From the NCBI RefSeq assembly GCF_016899425.1, contig NZ_CP045996.1:620001-684000 (forward strand): a DNA stretch of 64,000 nucleotides, in the 5' to 3' direction. The position numbers and the translations under genes were made by a program. The notes beneath the pieces are model-generated. The model made no database searches. It had not been told where the DNA came from and saw only the letters and a list, made by a program, of their open reading frames with translations. Every line of letters begins with the position of its first letter. Position 1 is the first letter of the stretch. Below, in pieces: positions 46,753 to 55,199 of the stretch. This stretch comes from Burkholderia sp. MS389 (GTDB lineage Bacteria > Pseudomonadota > Gammaproteobacteria > Burkholderiales > Burkholderiaceae).

Positions 46753-47901
46753 TCAGAACCGATGCATCATCCCGACGCGCAACGCCAGCTGGTTGCGGCC
46801 CGACGACTGTCCGGCCGTGCCCAGCACGTGCGCGTAGTCGAAGTCGGTGCCGGTATGGCCGGTTGCATGCTGGTACGCGCCCTGGATGTAAGTCGAGGTC
46901 CGCTTGCTCAGATCGTAGTCGAGCATCATCGACATCTGATGCCAGCTCGGCGACGCATCGCCTGCCGTCGTCGCGACATGCGCATGCGTGTAGGCATAGG
47001 CGGCGCCGAGCCAGAGATCCGGCCGGAAGAAATACTGGCCGTTGACCTCGAAGTTGTCGAACTTCCACGCGTGCTGCGAGCCTGCGGCCGGCTGGTTCGC
47101 GAAGTACAGATTCGACTCGGGGTTGGTCACGTCGACGTGCGAATACGCGGCGGACAGCGTCAGCGTGTCGCTGAACTTGTACGACATGCCGGCATCGATG
47201 TTCTGCTGCGAGCGGCCGCTGAAGACCGTATCGTCGCTCGACAACGCACCGCCCGCGGTCGCGCCACCGTTGTTGGCCTTCAGGTACGCGACGGCGGCGG
47301 AGAACGCGCCCGCCTGGTACTGCACGGCGGCGCTATAGACGCGGTTCCGTGCGAAGCCCCCCGCCTGATTCGCGAGCCCGTAGAGTACTTCGCCCTTGAA
47401 GCCGGCGTAGGAGGGCGACACGTACTTGACGCTGTTCTGGATGCGGTAGTCCCAGTCGGCGTTGTCGTTGTCGTACGGGTGCGCGCCGAAGTCGCCGAGC
47501 CAGTTGCCGGTGGCCGTGAACGGGCTCCACATGTCGAGCGTGGGGTCGTACTGGCGGCCGAACGTGAGCGTGCCGAACCGGTCGGAATCGAGGCCAACGT
47601 AGGCTTGCCTGCCGAACATCCGCGACGTCACGCCGAGCGCGCCGGTGCTCGCGTTGAAGCCGTTCTCGAGCTGGAACAGCGCTCTGAGCCCGCCGCCGAG
47701 ATCCTCGGTGCCTTTCAGCCCCCAGTTGCTGCCGACGGTATCGCCGCTGACCATCTGGTAAGCGTTGCTGCCGCCCGCGTTGCTCGTGAAATTGACGCCT
47801 TCGTCGATCAGGCCGTACAGCGTCACGGTGCTTTGCGCATGGGCCGTCAGGCCGAATCCCATCGCGCTCGCGGCCGATACGGCCGCCATCATCTTCTTCA
47901 T
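46753..47901 (-). CDS. Outer membrane porin, Burkholderia type
   Basis: The 382-residue porin has a signal peptide (MKKMMAAVSAASAMGFGLTAHAQ) and starts STVTLYGLIDEGVNFTSNAGG. It has the VSGDTVGSNWGLKGTEDLGGGLRALFQLENGFNASTG-like L1-L2 region, MFGRQAYVGLDSDRFGTLTFGRQYDPT, and ends RVGMMHRF with a terminal Phe. It is a 16-strand general porin, distinct in sequence from the convergent one. A GGAG ribosome site precedes the start. The substrate is not evident. Confidence 0.94.
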   Translation of the reverse strand: MKKMMAAVSAASAMGFGLTAHAQSTVTLYGLIDEGVNFTSNAGGSNAYQMVSGDTVGSNWGLKGTEDLGGGLRALFQLENGFNASTGALGVTSRMFGRQAYVGLDSDRFGTLTFGRQYDPTLDMWSPFTATGNWLGDFGAHPYDNDNADWDYRIQNSVKYVSPSYAGFKGEVLYGLANQAGGFARNRVYSAAVQYQAGAFSAAVAYLKANNGGATAGGALSSDDTVFSGRSQQNIDAGMSYKFSDTLTLSAAYSHVDVTNPESNLYFANQPAAGSQHAWKFDNFEVNGQYFFRPDLWLGAAYAYTHAHVATTAGDASPSWHQMSMMLDYDLSKRTSTYIQGAYQHATGHTGTDFDYAHVLGTAGQSSGRNQLALRVGMMHRF

Positions 47902-48096
47902 CGTCGATCTCCAGGTGTGGACGGCCCACGCGGCGCGGTGCGGTTTCCGACGGCATACGTCAGCACCGGACGCGTGTAGCGGGTCCGCTTGTCGTTAGTA
48001 AAACGAAATATTAAATTTGAAGAAAAGAGACCCGCCGCGATCGGGCGGACCGAATACGGAACCTCGCCGGGCGCGCGGTTCCGCGTGGCGGCGGCG

Positions 48097-48660
48097 TTAC
48101 AGCATCCGCCGCAGCACGTCGTTTTCCGGGTTGCGGTCGAAGAACCGGTGTTTCAGCGCGCCAAGCACATGCAGTACGATGAGCGCGAGCAACGTATAGG
48201 CGAGCGTTTTGTGCAGCCATTGAAACGCCTCGAACCAATGGTCGTTCTTCGGCAGCAACTCGGGTACGCGGAAAAAGAAGAACGGCACGCCGTCGCTCTG
48301 CGTATACGTGCTGGACATCGAATAGCCCATCAGCGGCACGATGATCGCGAGCCCATACAGCAGGTAATGGCCGATCTTCGCGAGCGTGCGATCGAGCGTC
48401 GGCAGCGTGGAAGGCAGCGGCGGCAACGGCTTCATCGAGCGAATCGCCAGTTGCGTGACGACCACCAGCAGCGTGAGCACGCCGAACTCCTTGTGCGTCG
48501 GGTAATACCAGTCGAACTTGGCCGGCAGGTTGTCGTCGAGCCGGACCATCGTCCAGCCGGTCCACAGCTGCGCGCCGATCAGGATCGCCCTGACCCAGTG
48601 CAGCAGCCGAAGCGCGAGCGGGTATTTCTCCGCGGGGAATGCGATGGCCTGGTTTTCCAT
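48097..48660 (-). CDS. Cytochrome b561
   Basis: The 187-residue membrane protein has four transmembrane helices (about 14-34, 57-77, 97-117, 148-170). Haem-ligand histidines occur in LRLLHWVRA (helix 1) and in KIGHYLLYG and WLHKTLAYTLLALIVLHVLGALKHRFF (helices 3 and 4). The family passes electrons from quinol to periplasmic acceptors or superoxide. It is transcribed alone or with nothing close: 150 bp separate it from the aminotransferase upstream. Confidence 0.92.
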   Translation of the reverse strand: MENQAIAFPAEKYPLALRLLHWVRAILIGAQLWTGWTMVRLDDNLPAKFDWYYPTHKEFGVLTLLVVVTQLAIRSMKPLPPLPSTLPTLDRTLAKIGHYLLYGLAIIVPLMGYSMSSTYTQSDGVPFFFFRVPELLPKNDHWFEAFQWLHKTLAYTLLALIVLHVLGALKHRFFDRNPENDVLRRML

Positions 48661-48810
48661 TTGATTTGTCTTCCTTTTAAACGAAACGGGGCACGCGGGA
48701 TGCCGATCGTCGACTTCGGCGCCCCGCGGCGATCTTCGTCGAACCGAGGCCGGATGGCGATGCGCACGAGCCTTCGACGAAAGGCCCGTGCGCCGGGCCG
48801 GTTCGCGCGG

Positions 48811-50175
48811 TCAGGCGATCGCGCGCGAATCCGCGCAGCACTCCTGCAGCGCCTCGCGCAGCGTCACGGCCATGAAGTCGGCTTCGCCTGGCTGCAGCGT
48901 CAGCGGCGGCGACATCACCACCTTGTTCGCGATCGCCCGCACCAGCACGCCGCGCCGGCGCGCGGCATCGGCCACGCGGGCGGCGAACCCCTTGCCCGGA
49001 TCGAGCGGCGTGCGGCTGGCCTTGTCGGTCACCAGGTCGAGCGCCAGCATCAGTCCCTTGCCGCGGACGTCGCCGACGGTCTCGAAGTCGGCCTTCAGCG
49101 GCAGCAATTGCTCGAGCAGGCGCTGGCCGACCCGTGCCGCATTGCCCGGCAGATCCTCGGCCTCGACGATGTCGAGCACCGCGAGCGACGCGGCGCACGC
49201 GAGCGGATGCCCGCTGTACGTATAGCCGTGCATGACCACGTGCGAGAAGCCCGCGCCATGTTCGATCGCGTCGGCGATGCGCCCGTTGTACAGCGTCGCG
49301 CCGAGCGGCACGTAGCCGGCGGAAATGCCCTTGGCGACGCACAGGATGTCGGCGGCGACGCCCCAGCCGCGGCTGCCGAGCAGGCTGCCGGTGCGGCCGA
49401 AGCCGGTGACCACCTCGTCCGCGATCAGCAGGATGCCGTTACGGTCGCACACGGCCCGCACGCGCGCCCAGTAATCGGCCGGCGGGACGATCAGGCCGCC
49501 GGCGCCCTGCACCGGTTCGGCGACGAACGCGGCGATGGTCTGCGGGCCGTGGAACGCGATCGTTTCCTCGAGCTGCCGGATGCAGTGCTCGACGAGTTGT
49601 TGCGGATCGTCGCAATTCCACGGATTGCGATAGAGCCAGGGCGTGTCGAGCAGCACGCAGCCGGGCAGCAGCGGGCCATGATTGTAATGGTAGACGCCGT
49701 TGCCGCCGATCGACGTGCCGCCCATGTGCACGCCGTGATAGCCGTTGCGCAGCGACAGGAATTTCGTGCGCGACGGCTCGCCCGCGGCGACCCAGTACTG
49801 GCGCGCCATCTTGAGCGCGGTCTCGATCGCGTCGGAGCCGCCGCTGCCGAACATCACCCGCTGCATGTCTTCCTGCGCGAACATCGCGCACAGGCGGTCG
49901 GCCAGATCGTAGACGCGCGGATGGGCGACGCCGTCGAAGGTCTGGTAGTACGACAGCGCGTCCATCTGCCGCGCGATCGCGCTTTTCACTTCCGGCCGGT
50001 TGTGGCCGACGTTGACGTTCCACAGTCCGCCGACGCCGTCGAGCATGCGGTGGCCGTCGACGTCGTACACGTAGTTGCCGTCGCCGCGCTCGATGATCAC
50101 GGTGGGAGTCGTATGCCCGGCGGCCGCCGAGCTCATCGGGTGCCAGAATCGTTTTTGACGCTTTTGATAGTCCAT
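48811..50175 (-). CDS. Class III PLP aminotransferase (omega-amino acid/diamine type)
   Basis: The 454-residue enzyme belongs to fold-type I class III. It has FGSGGSDAIETALKMARQYW for phosphate binding, SLRNGYHGVHMGGTSIGG, the class III signature LIADEVVTGFGRTGS, and the PLP lysine in CVAKGISAGYVPLGA. The N-terminus (RFWHPMSS) resembles omega-amino-acid:pyruvate and putrescine/diamine aminotransferases. It would convert an omega-amino group to an aldehyde. It lies 63 bp downstream of the aldehyde dehydrogenase on the same strand, whose enzyme would oxidise that aldehyde. Confidence 0.9.
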   Translation of the reverse strand: MDYQKRQKRFWHPMSSAAAGHTTPTVIIERGDGNYVYDVDGHRMLDGVGGLWNVNVGHNRPEVKSAIARQMDALSYYQTFDGVAHPRVYDLADRLCAMFAQEDMQRVMFGSGGSDAIETALKMARQYWVAAGEPSRTKFLSLRNGYHGVHMGGTSIGGNGVYHYNHGPLLPGCVLLDTPWLYRNPWNCDDPQQLVEHCIRQLEETIAFHGPQTIAAFVAEPVQGAGGLIVPPADYWARVRAVCDRNGILLIADEVVTGFGRTGSLLGSRGWGVAADILCVAKGISAGYVPLGATLYNGRIADAIEHGAGFSHVVMHGYTYSGHPLACAASLAVLDIVEAEDLPGNAARVGQRLLEQLLPLKADFETVGDVRGKGLMLALDLVTDKASRTPLDPGKGFAARVADAARRRGVLVRAIANKVVMSPPLTLQPGEADFMAVTLREALQECCADSRAIA

Positions 50176-50238
50176 GGTGTCTCTCGTCTCTCTTGCGAAG
50201 TACTTGAACAGGGTTGGGGCGCGGTGTGCGCCGTCGGG

Positions 50239-51684
50239 TCACAGGGCTGCGGTGACGATCTTTTCCTCGAGATACGAATCGAGCGCGGCCTTCGACAGGT
50301 CGCGCCCGATCCCGCTTTGCTTGGTGCCGCCCCACGGCAGGCGCGCGTCGATCGGGCTCCACGCATTGATCGCGACCGCGCCGACGTCGAGCCGCTCGGC
50401 GACGCGGTGCGCGGTGCCGACGTCCTGCGTCCACACCGAAGCGGAGAGACCGAACGGCGTGTCGTTGGCGATGCGGACGGCGTCGTCCTCGGTCTCGAAC
50501 GGCATCACCATGCCGACCGGGCCGAACACCTCGTCGCGGGCGATCCGCATGCCCGGATGAACGCCGCCCAGAATCGTCGGGCGCATGAAGCAGCCGCGCG
50601 GCGGCACCTGTTCGTCGCCGGCGAGCATCACCGCGCCTTCGGCGAGCGCGCCGTCGACGAGCGCGCGTACCCGCGCGAGGTGGCGCGGGTTGATCAGCGC
50701 ACCCATCTGTACGCCGGGCTCCGACGGCGGACCGACGCGCATCGCGCGAGCTGCGTCGGCAAGCCGTTCTTCGAGCGCCTGCGCGATCGAGCGATGTGCG
50801 AGCACGCGCGAGCCGGCCGCGCACGTCTGCCCCTGGTTCGCGAACATGCCGGCCATCAGCGACGGAATCGCCCGGTCGAGATCGGCATCCGCAAACACGA
50901 TCTGCGCGGCCTTGCCGCCGAGTTCGAGCGTGACGCGCTTGAAGGTCTTCGCTGCCACGCCCGCGATCGTGCGGCCGACTTCGGTGCTGCCGGTGAAACT
51001 GATCTTGTTCACGAGCGGGTGCGCGACCAGCGCGGCGCCGACTTCCGCGCCGACGCCGTGGACGATGTTGACGACCCCGGCGGGCAGGCCGGCTTCGCAG
51101 ACGAGTTCGCCGAGCCGGGCGACGGCCAGCGGCGTGTCCTCCGACGGCTTGATGACCACCGGACAGCCGGCCGCGAGCGCCGGCGCGAGCTTCCACACCG
51201 CGATCATCAACGGCGCGTTCCACGGGATGATCTGACCGGCGACGCCCACCGGCGCGCGCCGCGTGTAGCTGAGCGTCGGGCGGCCCATGAAGCCGTCGGT
51301 CGGAATCGTGCGGCCCTCGAGCTTGTCGGCCCAGCCGGCGAAATAGCGCAGCGTGTCGATGCACATCGGCAGGTCCATCATCCGCATCTCGGCAAGCGGG
51401 CGCCCTTGTTCGACGGCCAGGCATTCCGCCAGTGCGTCACGGTCGCGCTCGACCAGGTCCGCGAGCCGAAGCAGCCAGCGCGCGCGGGCCGAGCCGCCCG
51501 CGCGGGCCCACGCGTCGCCGTGCAGCGCGGCGTGCGCGGCACGCACCGCGCGATCGACGTCTTCGGCGGTCGATGCGGGCACGGCGGCCACGTAGTCGCC
51601 GGTCGCCGGCGCCAGCTTTTCGAAGGTACGGCCGGCCGCTGCGTCGCAATGCCTGCCGTCGATCAGATTCTGAATTTTCATCAT
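50239..51684 (-). CDS. NAD(P)-dependent aldehyde dehydrogenase
   Basis: The 481-residue enzyme has the motif set IIPWNAPLMIAVWKLAPALAAG, ISFTGSTEVGRTIAG, catalytic Glu in LELGGKAAQIVF, catalytic Cys in NQGQTCAAGSRVL, and the C-terminal PWGGTKQSGIGRDLSKAALDSYLEEK. It fits broad betaine/gamma-aminobutyraldehyde-type dehydrogenases. It precedes the aminotransferase gene and follows an amino acid/amine permease, forming a transport-transamination-oxidation set. Two adjacent ATGs (51,684 and 51,681) are possible starts. Confidence 0.9.
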   Translation of the reverse strand: MMKIQNLIDGRHCDAAAGRTFEKLAPATGDYVAAVPASTAEDVDRAVRAAHAALHGDAWARAGGSARARWLLRLADLVERDRDALAECLAVEQGRPLAEMRMMDLPMCIDTLRYFAGWADKLEGRTIPTDGFMGRPTLSYTRRAPVGVAGQIIPWNAPLMIAVWKLAPALAAGCPVVIKPSEDTPLAVARLGELVCEAGLPAGVVNIVHGVGAEVGAALVAHPLVNKISFTGSTEVGRTIAGVAAKTFKRVTLELGGKAAQIVFADADLDRAIPSLMAGMFANQGQTCAAGSRVLAHRSIAQALEERLADAARAMRVGPPSEPGVQMGALINPRHLARVRALVDGALAEGAVMLAGDEQVPPRGCFMRPTILGGVHPGMRIARDEVFGPVGMVMPFETEDDAVRIANDTPFGLSASVWTQDVGTAHRVAERLDVGAVAINAWSPIDARLPWGGTKQSGIGRDLSKAALDSYLEEKIVTAAL

Positions 51685-51945
51685 GGTGTTCCGTGTTTCC
51701 CAGGGGCGAATCGTCGGGCCGAACGGGTGAGGGCGATGACAACGGCCACCGTCAGGCTTCGACGTCGCATTCACTGTATGTCGATGAAAACGCGCGCCTT
51801 GTCCGCTATCGGCAATCGTTGCGGCGCGATCGGGATAGGGAATACCCGTGCCGGCGCGACGCATCGCGCGTCACGTTGGCAGCGGGGAATGCTCGGGGAG
51901 TGAACAACGAGACGACGGTGCGGCGCGGCACCGTCCGGTCGGCGG

Positions 51946-53385
51946 CTACTGGGCGGCGCGCCCGAGTTCGCGATACAGGTCCGGGTCGCTGCGCTTCAAC
52001 CGCAGCGCGGCGCGGATGCCGAGCGCACCGACGGCGACGAGGAAATACGGAAACATCGCGACGAAGGTCGAATCCGATCCGCTCAGCACGGACAGGTTGC
52101 GCACAACGAGCACGAGGCACGCACCGAGCGCGATCACGCTGACGAGCGGCGCGATCAGGCGGTGCACGACGCCGGCGTCGCGGTGATCGCGCGCGAAGAA
52201 CGCGATCACCGACGCCGCCACCAGGATCTGCACCGCGATGATGCCGATCGTGGCCAGCGCGCTCATCCACGAGAACACGACCGCGAACGGATCGAGGCGG
52301 AACGCGGCCGACCCGGCGATGGCCGCGAGCGCGATCAGCGTCTGCACCTTGCCGGCGACGTCCGGGCAACGATGCACCGGGCACGTATGGCCGAGCTTGC
52401 GCCACAGCACGCGTTCGCGGCCCATCGCGTAGAAATAGCGCGTGATCGTGTTGTGGAACGACAGGATGGCCGCGAACAGGCTCGTGACGAGCAGCACGTT
52501 CATCGCGTCCGTCGCGATGCTGCCGAGCAGCCGGCCGCTGACGGCAAACCACAGATTGGCCGGATCGCGCGCGGCCTGCGCGGCGATCGCGCGCTCGCCC
52601 CACGCCTCGACGATCGCCCACGACGACAGCGCGTAGAACGCCATGATGAGGATCACGGCGAGGTAGGTGGCGCGCGGAATCGTGCGCTTCGGGTCGCGCG
52701 CCTCCTCGGAGAAGATCGCGGTCGCCTCGAAGCCCATGTACGAGCCGAGCACGAACACGAGCGCGGTGCCGAGCCCGGGCGCGAACACCATCGCGGGGCT
52801 GAACGGTTTCGCGCTGAAGCCGCCGGCACTCGCGCCGTGCACGACGATCGCGAGATCGAGCAGCATCACGATCGCGATTTCGCCGATCATCAGCATGCCG
52901 AGCAGCCGGCCGCTGAACTCGATGCGCCGCGCGCCGCAGAAGTGGACCGCGACGACGCACGCGAGCGCGAACGCCCACCACGGCACGTCGACGCCGTAGT
53001 GCCGCTGGATGCTGTCGTTCAGAAAGAAGCCGAACATGCAGTAGATCGCGATCTGCACCGCGTTGTACGCGACGATCGCGACGAACGCGCCGCCCACGCC
53101 GGCGGGGCGTCCGAGCCCGTTCGCGATGTACGCGTAGAACGCGCCCGCATTGGAGATGTGCCGGCTCATCGCCGCATAGCCGATGCTGAAGATCAGGTAC
53201 ATGACGCCGGCCAGCACGAATACGCCGGGCACGCCGGGGCCGTTGCCGAGCGAGAATGCCGCGGGCGTCGCGCCGACCATCGCGGTGAGCGGCGCGGCCG
53301 CGGCGACGACGAAGAAGACGATGTGGGAGAGTCCGACGGCGTTCTTGCTGAGCCCCGCTTCGGACCGGGGTGACGATTCGTTCAT
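51946..53385 (-). CDS. APC-family amino acid/amine permease
   Basis: The 479-residue protein has about twelve transmembrane helices and APC-superfamily traits: an early ALSHIVFFVVAAAAPLTAMVGATP-like helix 1, SRHISNAGAFYAYIANGLGRPAG after helix 2, VLGSYMGFEATAIFSEEARDPKRTIPRATYLAV in helix 6-7, and FAAILSFHNTITRYFYAMGRERVLWRKLG. These match the eukaryotic-like amino acid/polyamine-cation branch. It probably imports the amine used by the downstream aldehyde dehydrogenase and aminotransferase. A 261-bp gap to the aldehyde dehydrogenase leaves room for a separate promoter. Confidence 0.9.
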   Translation of the reverse strand: MNESSPRSEAGLSKNAVGLSHIVFFVVAAAAPLTAMVGATPAAFSLGNGPGVPGVFVLAGVMYLIFSIGYAAMSRHISNAGAFYAYIANGLGRPAGVGGAFVAIVAYNAVQIAIYCMFGFFLNDSIQRHYGVDVPWWAFALACVVAVHFCGARRIEFSGRLLGMLMIGEIAIVMLLDLAIVVHGASAGGFSAKPFSPAMVFAPGLGTALVFVLGSYMGFEATAIFSEEARDPKRTIPRATYLAVILIMAFYALSSWAIVEAWGERAIAAQAARDPANLWFAVSGRLLGSIATDAMNVLLVTSLFAAILSFHNTITRYFYAMGRERVLWRKLGHTCPVHRCPDVAGKVQTLIALAAIAGSAAFRLDPFAVVFSWMSALATIGIIAVQILVAASVIAFFARDHRDAGVVHRLIAPLVSVIALGACLVLVVRNLSVLSGSDSTFVAMFPYFLVAVGALGIRAALRLKRSDPDLYRELGRAAQ

Positions 53386-53673
53386 GATGGGTCCCGCTGG
53401 CCGGCTCGTCCGTCAGGAGTCGACACCGGCATGCCTGATCGATATCCCCGTGCCGCGCGCCGATCCTGACGTGCCGGCAATCGATGCCGACCTCCGCCGA
53501 CGACACAGGTATGCGCTTGGACGGCCGCTCGATGCGGTGCAGCGCATCGAGCAGGGCCGACGACAAAATTTACGGTGCCGAAAAAACGGGCGTTGTCCGT
53601 AATCGGCAATCCGCATGGGCGGGGGCGGCAGGGGATTACCCGGATGCGACGCCGCCATGCGTCTGTCGCGGGC

Positions 53674-54618
53674 TCAGCTCAGGCGCGGCGTGTGCGACGG
53701 CAGTTCGTGGAAATGCTGCTGGTAGTACGCGGAGAAGCGTCCGAAGTGGCAAAAGCCGAATTGCGCCGCCGCGTCGCCGATCCGCATCGTGTCGGGCGTC
53801 GTCATCAGGAAGCGGCGCACGGCGTTCAGCCGGATCGAGCGGAGATAGGCGGTCGGCGTGGTGCCGACCACGTTCTGAAAGCTGTATTGCAGCGTGCGGC
53901 GGCTGATCCGCAGGTGATGACAGAGATCGATGACCGTCGGTACGTCGTCGGATTCCAGCGCGATTTCCTGGCTGCGCCGCACGATGTAGCTTTGCGTCGA
54001 GGCCGACGGCAGCGCACCGGCATCCGGGTCGTCGGGCTGCACGAGGTCGAGCAGGATGCCGACCAGACTGTGCGCGAGCACGCGTTCGTCGAACGCATCG
54101 CGCGCGGTGAGCGAACCGCTGTCGAGCGCCTGGCCGAGCACGCGTTCGAGGCCGTCCAGCGCGTTGCGGTAGCGCGCGGGCGAGATCGGCAGCACCGGCT
54201 GCTTCAGGAAACGTGCGGGCAGGTTCGCGAGTTCGTCCACCTCGCGATCGGCTGCGAGCGTGCGGTCGATCGTGAACGCGAGCACCTCGGTGTCGCACGG
54301 CAGGTGTGCGACGAATTCCTCGCCGCCGCGCAGCGTCAGCAGGCTCGGCCGCTCGACGGTGCGCCCCTGGACCACGGGCGCGACCGCACTGGCGATCGGC
54401 AGCGCGAAGCAGAGCCGGTCGCGCGGCGCGAGGCCGTGCTGCATCACGCGCTGGTTGATGCGTTCGCGAAAGACGTGAAAACGCTGGCCGGCGACCTGGC
54501 GCAGCGTGGTCGTCGCGGTGCCCGGACTGATCTGGTCGTAGTGCTGCGACCAGTTCACGATCGCCTGGGAATGGAGGAACACATCCGAGAAGCACAGTGT
54601 TTCAGCGCGCAGGTTCAT
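53674..54618 (-). CDS. AraC-family transcriptional regulator
   Basis: The 314-residue protein has an N-terminal sensor region (about 1-200) and a C-terminal double HTH domain (about 205-310) with VIDLCHHLRISRRTLQYSFQNVVGTTPTAYLRSIRLNAVRRFL and IGDAAAQFGFCHFGRFSAYYQQHFHELPSHT. The layout fits AraC_binding_2-type activators such as EutR-like proteins. It lies upstream of the permease, aldehyde dehydrogenase and aminotransferase genes on the same strand and is their likely activator. Start 54,618 has no better alternative, though an in-frame codon 84 bp upstream exists. Confidence 0.88.
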   Translation of the reverse strand: MNLRAETLCFSDVFLHSQAIVNWSQHYDQISPGTATTTLRQVAGQRFHVFRERINQRVMQHGLAPRDRLCFALPIASAVAPVVQGRTVERPSLLTLRGGEEFVAHLPCDTEVLAFTIDRTLAADREVDELANLPARFLKQPVLPISPARYRNALDGLERVLGQALDSGSLTARDAFDERVLAHSLVGILLDLVQPDDPDAGALPSASTQSYIVRRSQEIALESDDVPTVIDLCHHLRISRRTLQYSFQNVVGTTPTAYLRSIRLNAVRRFLMTTPDTMRIGDAAAQFGFCHFGRFSAYYQQHFHELPSHTPRLS

Positions 54619-55199
54619 GGCGTGGCGAATGCATCCCGTTTCAAATTCGATGCCGGCCGAAGCCGGCTCATGCTGCCGGCGCGGGCAGCGCGATCGCGCC
54701 ATGCGCGCGCCGCCCGGATGGCTTTCCGAACGCGCGGTGCGACGCGGTCAGTCCCGCCGACGATCATATCCAGAAAAAAACACCGCGTGACGCGATCGAA
54801 AAGTCTGGTGGCGTTTGTCGAGCGAGCGGCCCGCGGAAGGCGGCGGCGCATAGCCAAACCGAAAGAAATTCGGGGGTGCCGGACGATATCGACTGACGAA
54901 TGTCATTGGCAACTATATTTTTCAAAATCTCATTATAGGGGATTAAATTTATTTTTGCGGTGGGGTTTGCACATGGCGTCATGCGCTGCCGAGTAACGGG
55001 GGCTTCATGGTCAACACGATCGCGCGCCATCGGTATTTTTTTACAAAACTGTCGAATGCCGATTCACGTCATGGCCCAGGGCACGCACGACGCCTCCTCT
55101 CGTGTTAACTACCGATAAATCCCGAAATACGGGATTTGTATAATTACCCCGCAACGCCTCGCCTGTTCGTGACGCCTGTCCACATACCGGGAGCGGTCC
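54619..55199. other. 581-bp divergent intergenic region, AT-rich, with operator
   Basis: The region separates the AraC gene (minus) from the MFS gene (plus). It is AT-rich at 54,900-54,960 and 55,020-55,145. It contains the palindrome and -10 listed separately, and a TATAAT on the minus strand at 54,932-54,937 that may serve the AraC gene. No convincing small gene is seen; frames in the 54,780-55,030 part lack ribosome sites. Confidence 0.6.
55117..55144 (+). promoter_or_regulatory. Operator palindrome abutting a consensus -10, MFS promoter
   Basis: AAATCCCG-N5-CGGGATTT (55,117-55,137) is a perfect 8-bp inverted repeat. A consensus TATAAT (55,139-55,144) starts one base later. The palindrome therefore covers the -35 to -10 spacer, as in the ThDP-operon promoter at 35,372, whose operator has the same 7-bp arms and the same 5-bp spacing. 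Confidence 0.78.

Noticed and set aside
47989-51903. A 1,304-codon open frame on the plus strand opposite the aminotransferase and aldehyde dehydrogenase genes
   Set aside because: It is antisense to intact, motif-complete genes. Its product is Arg/His/Asp-rich and low in hydrophobic residues, the usual shadow of GC-rich coding DNA with strong third-position bias.
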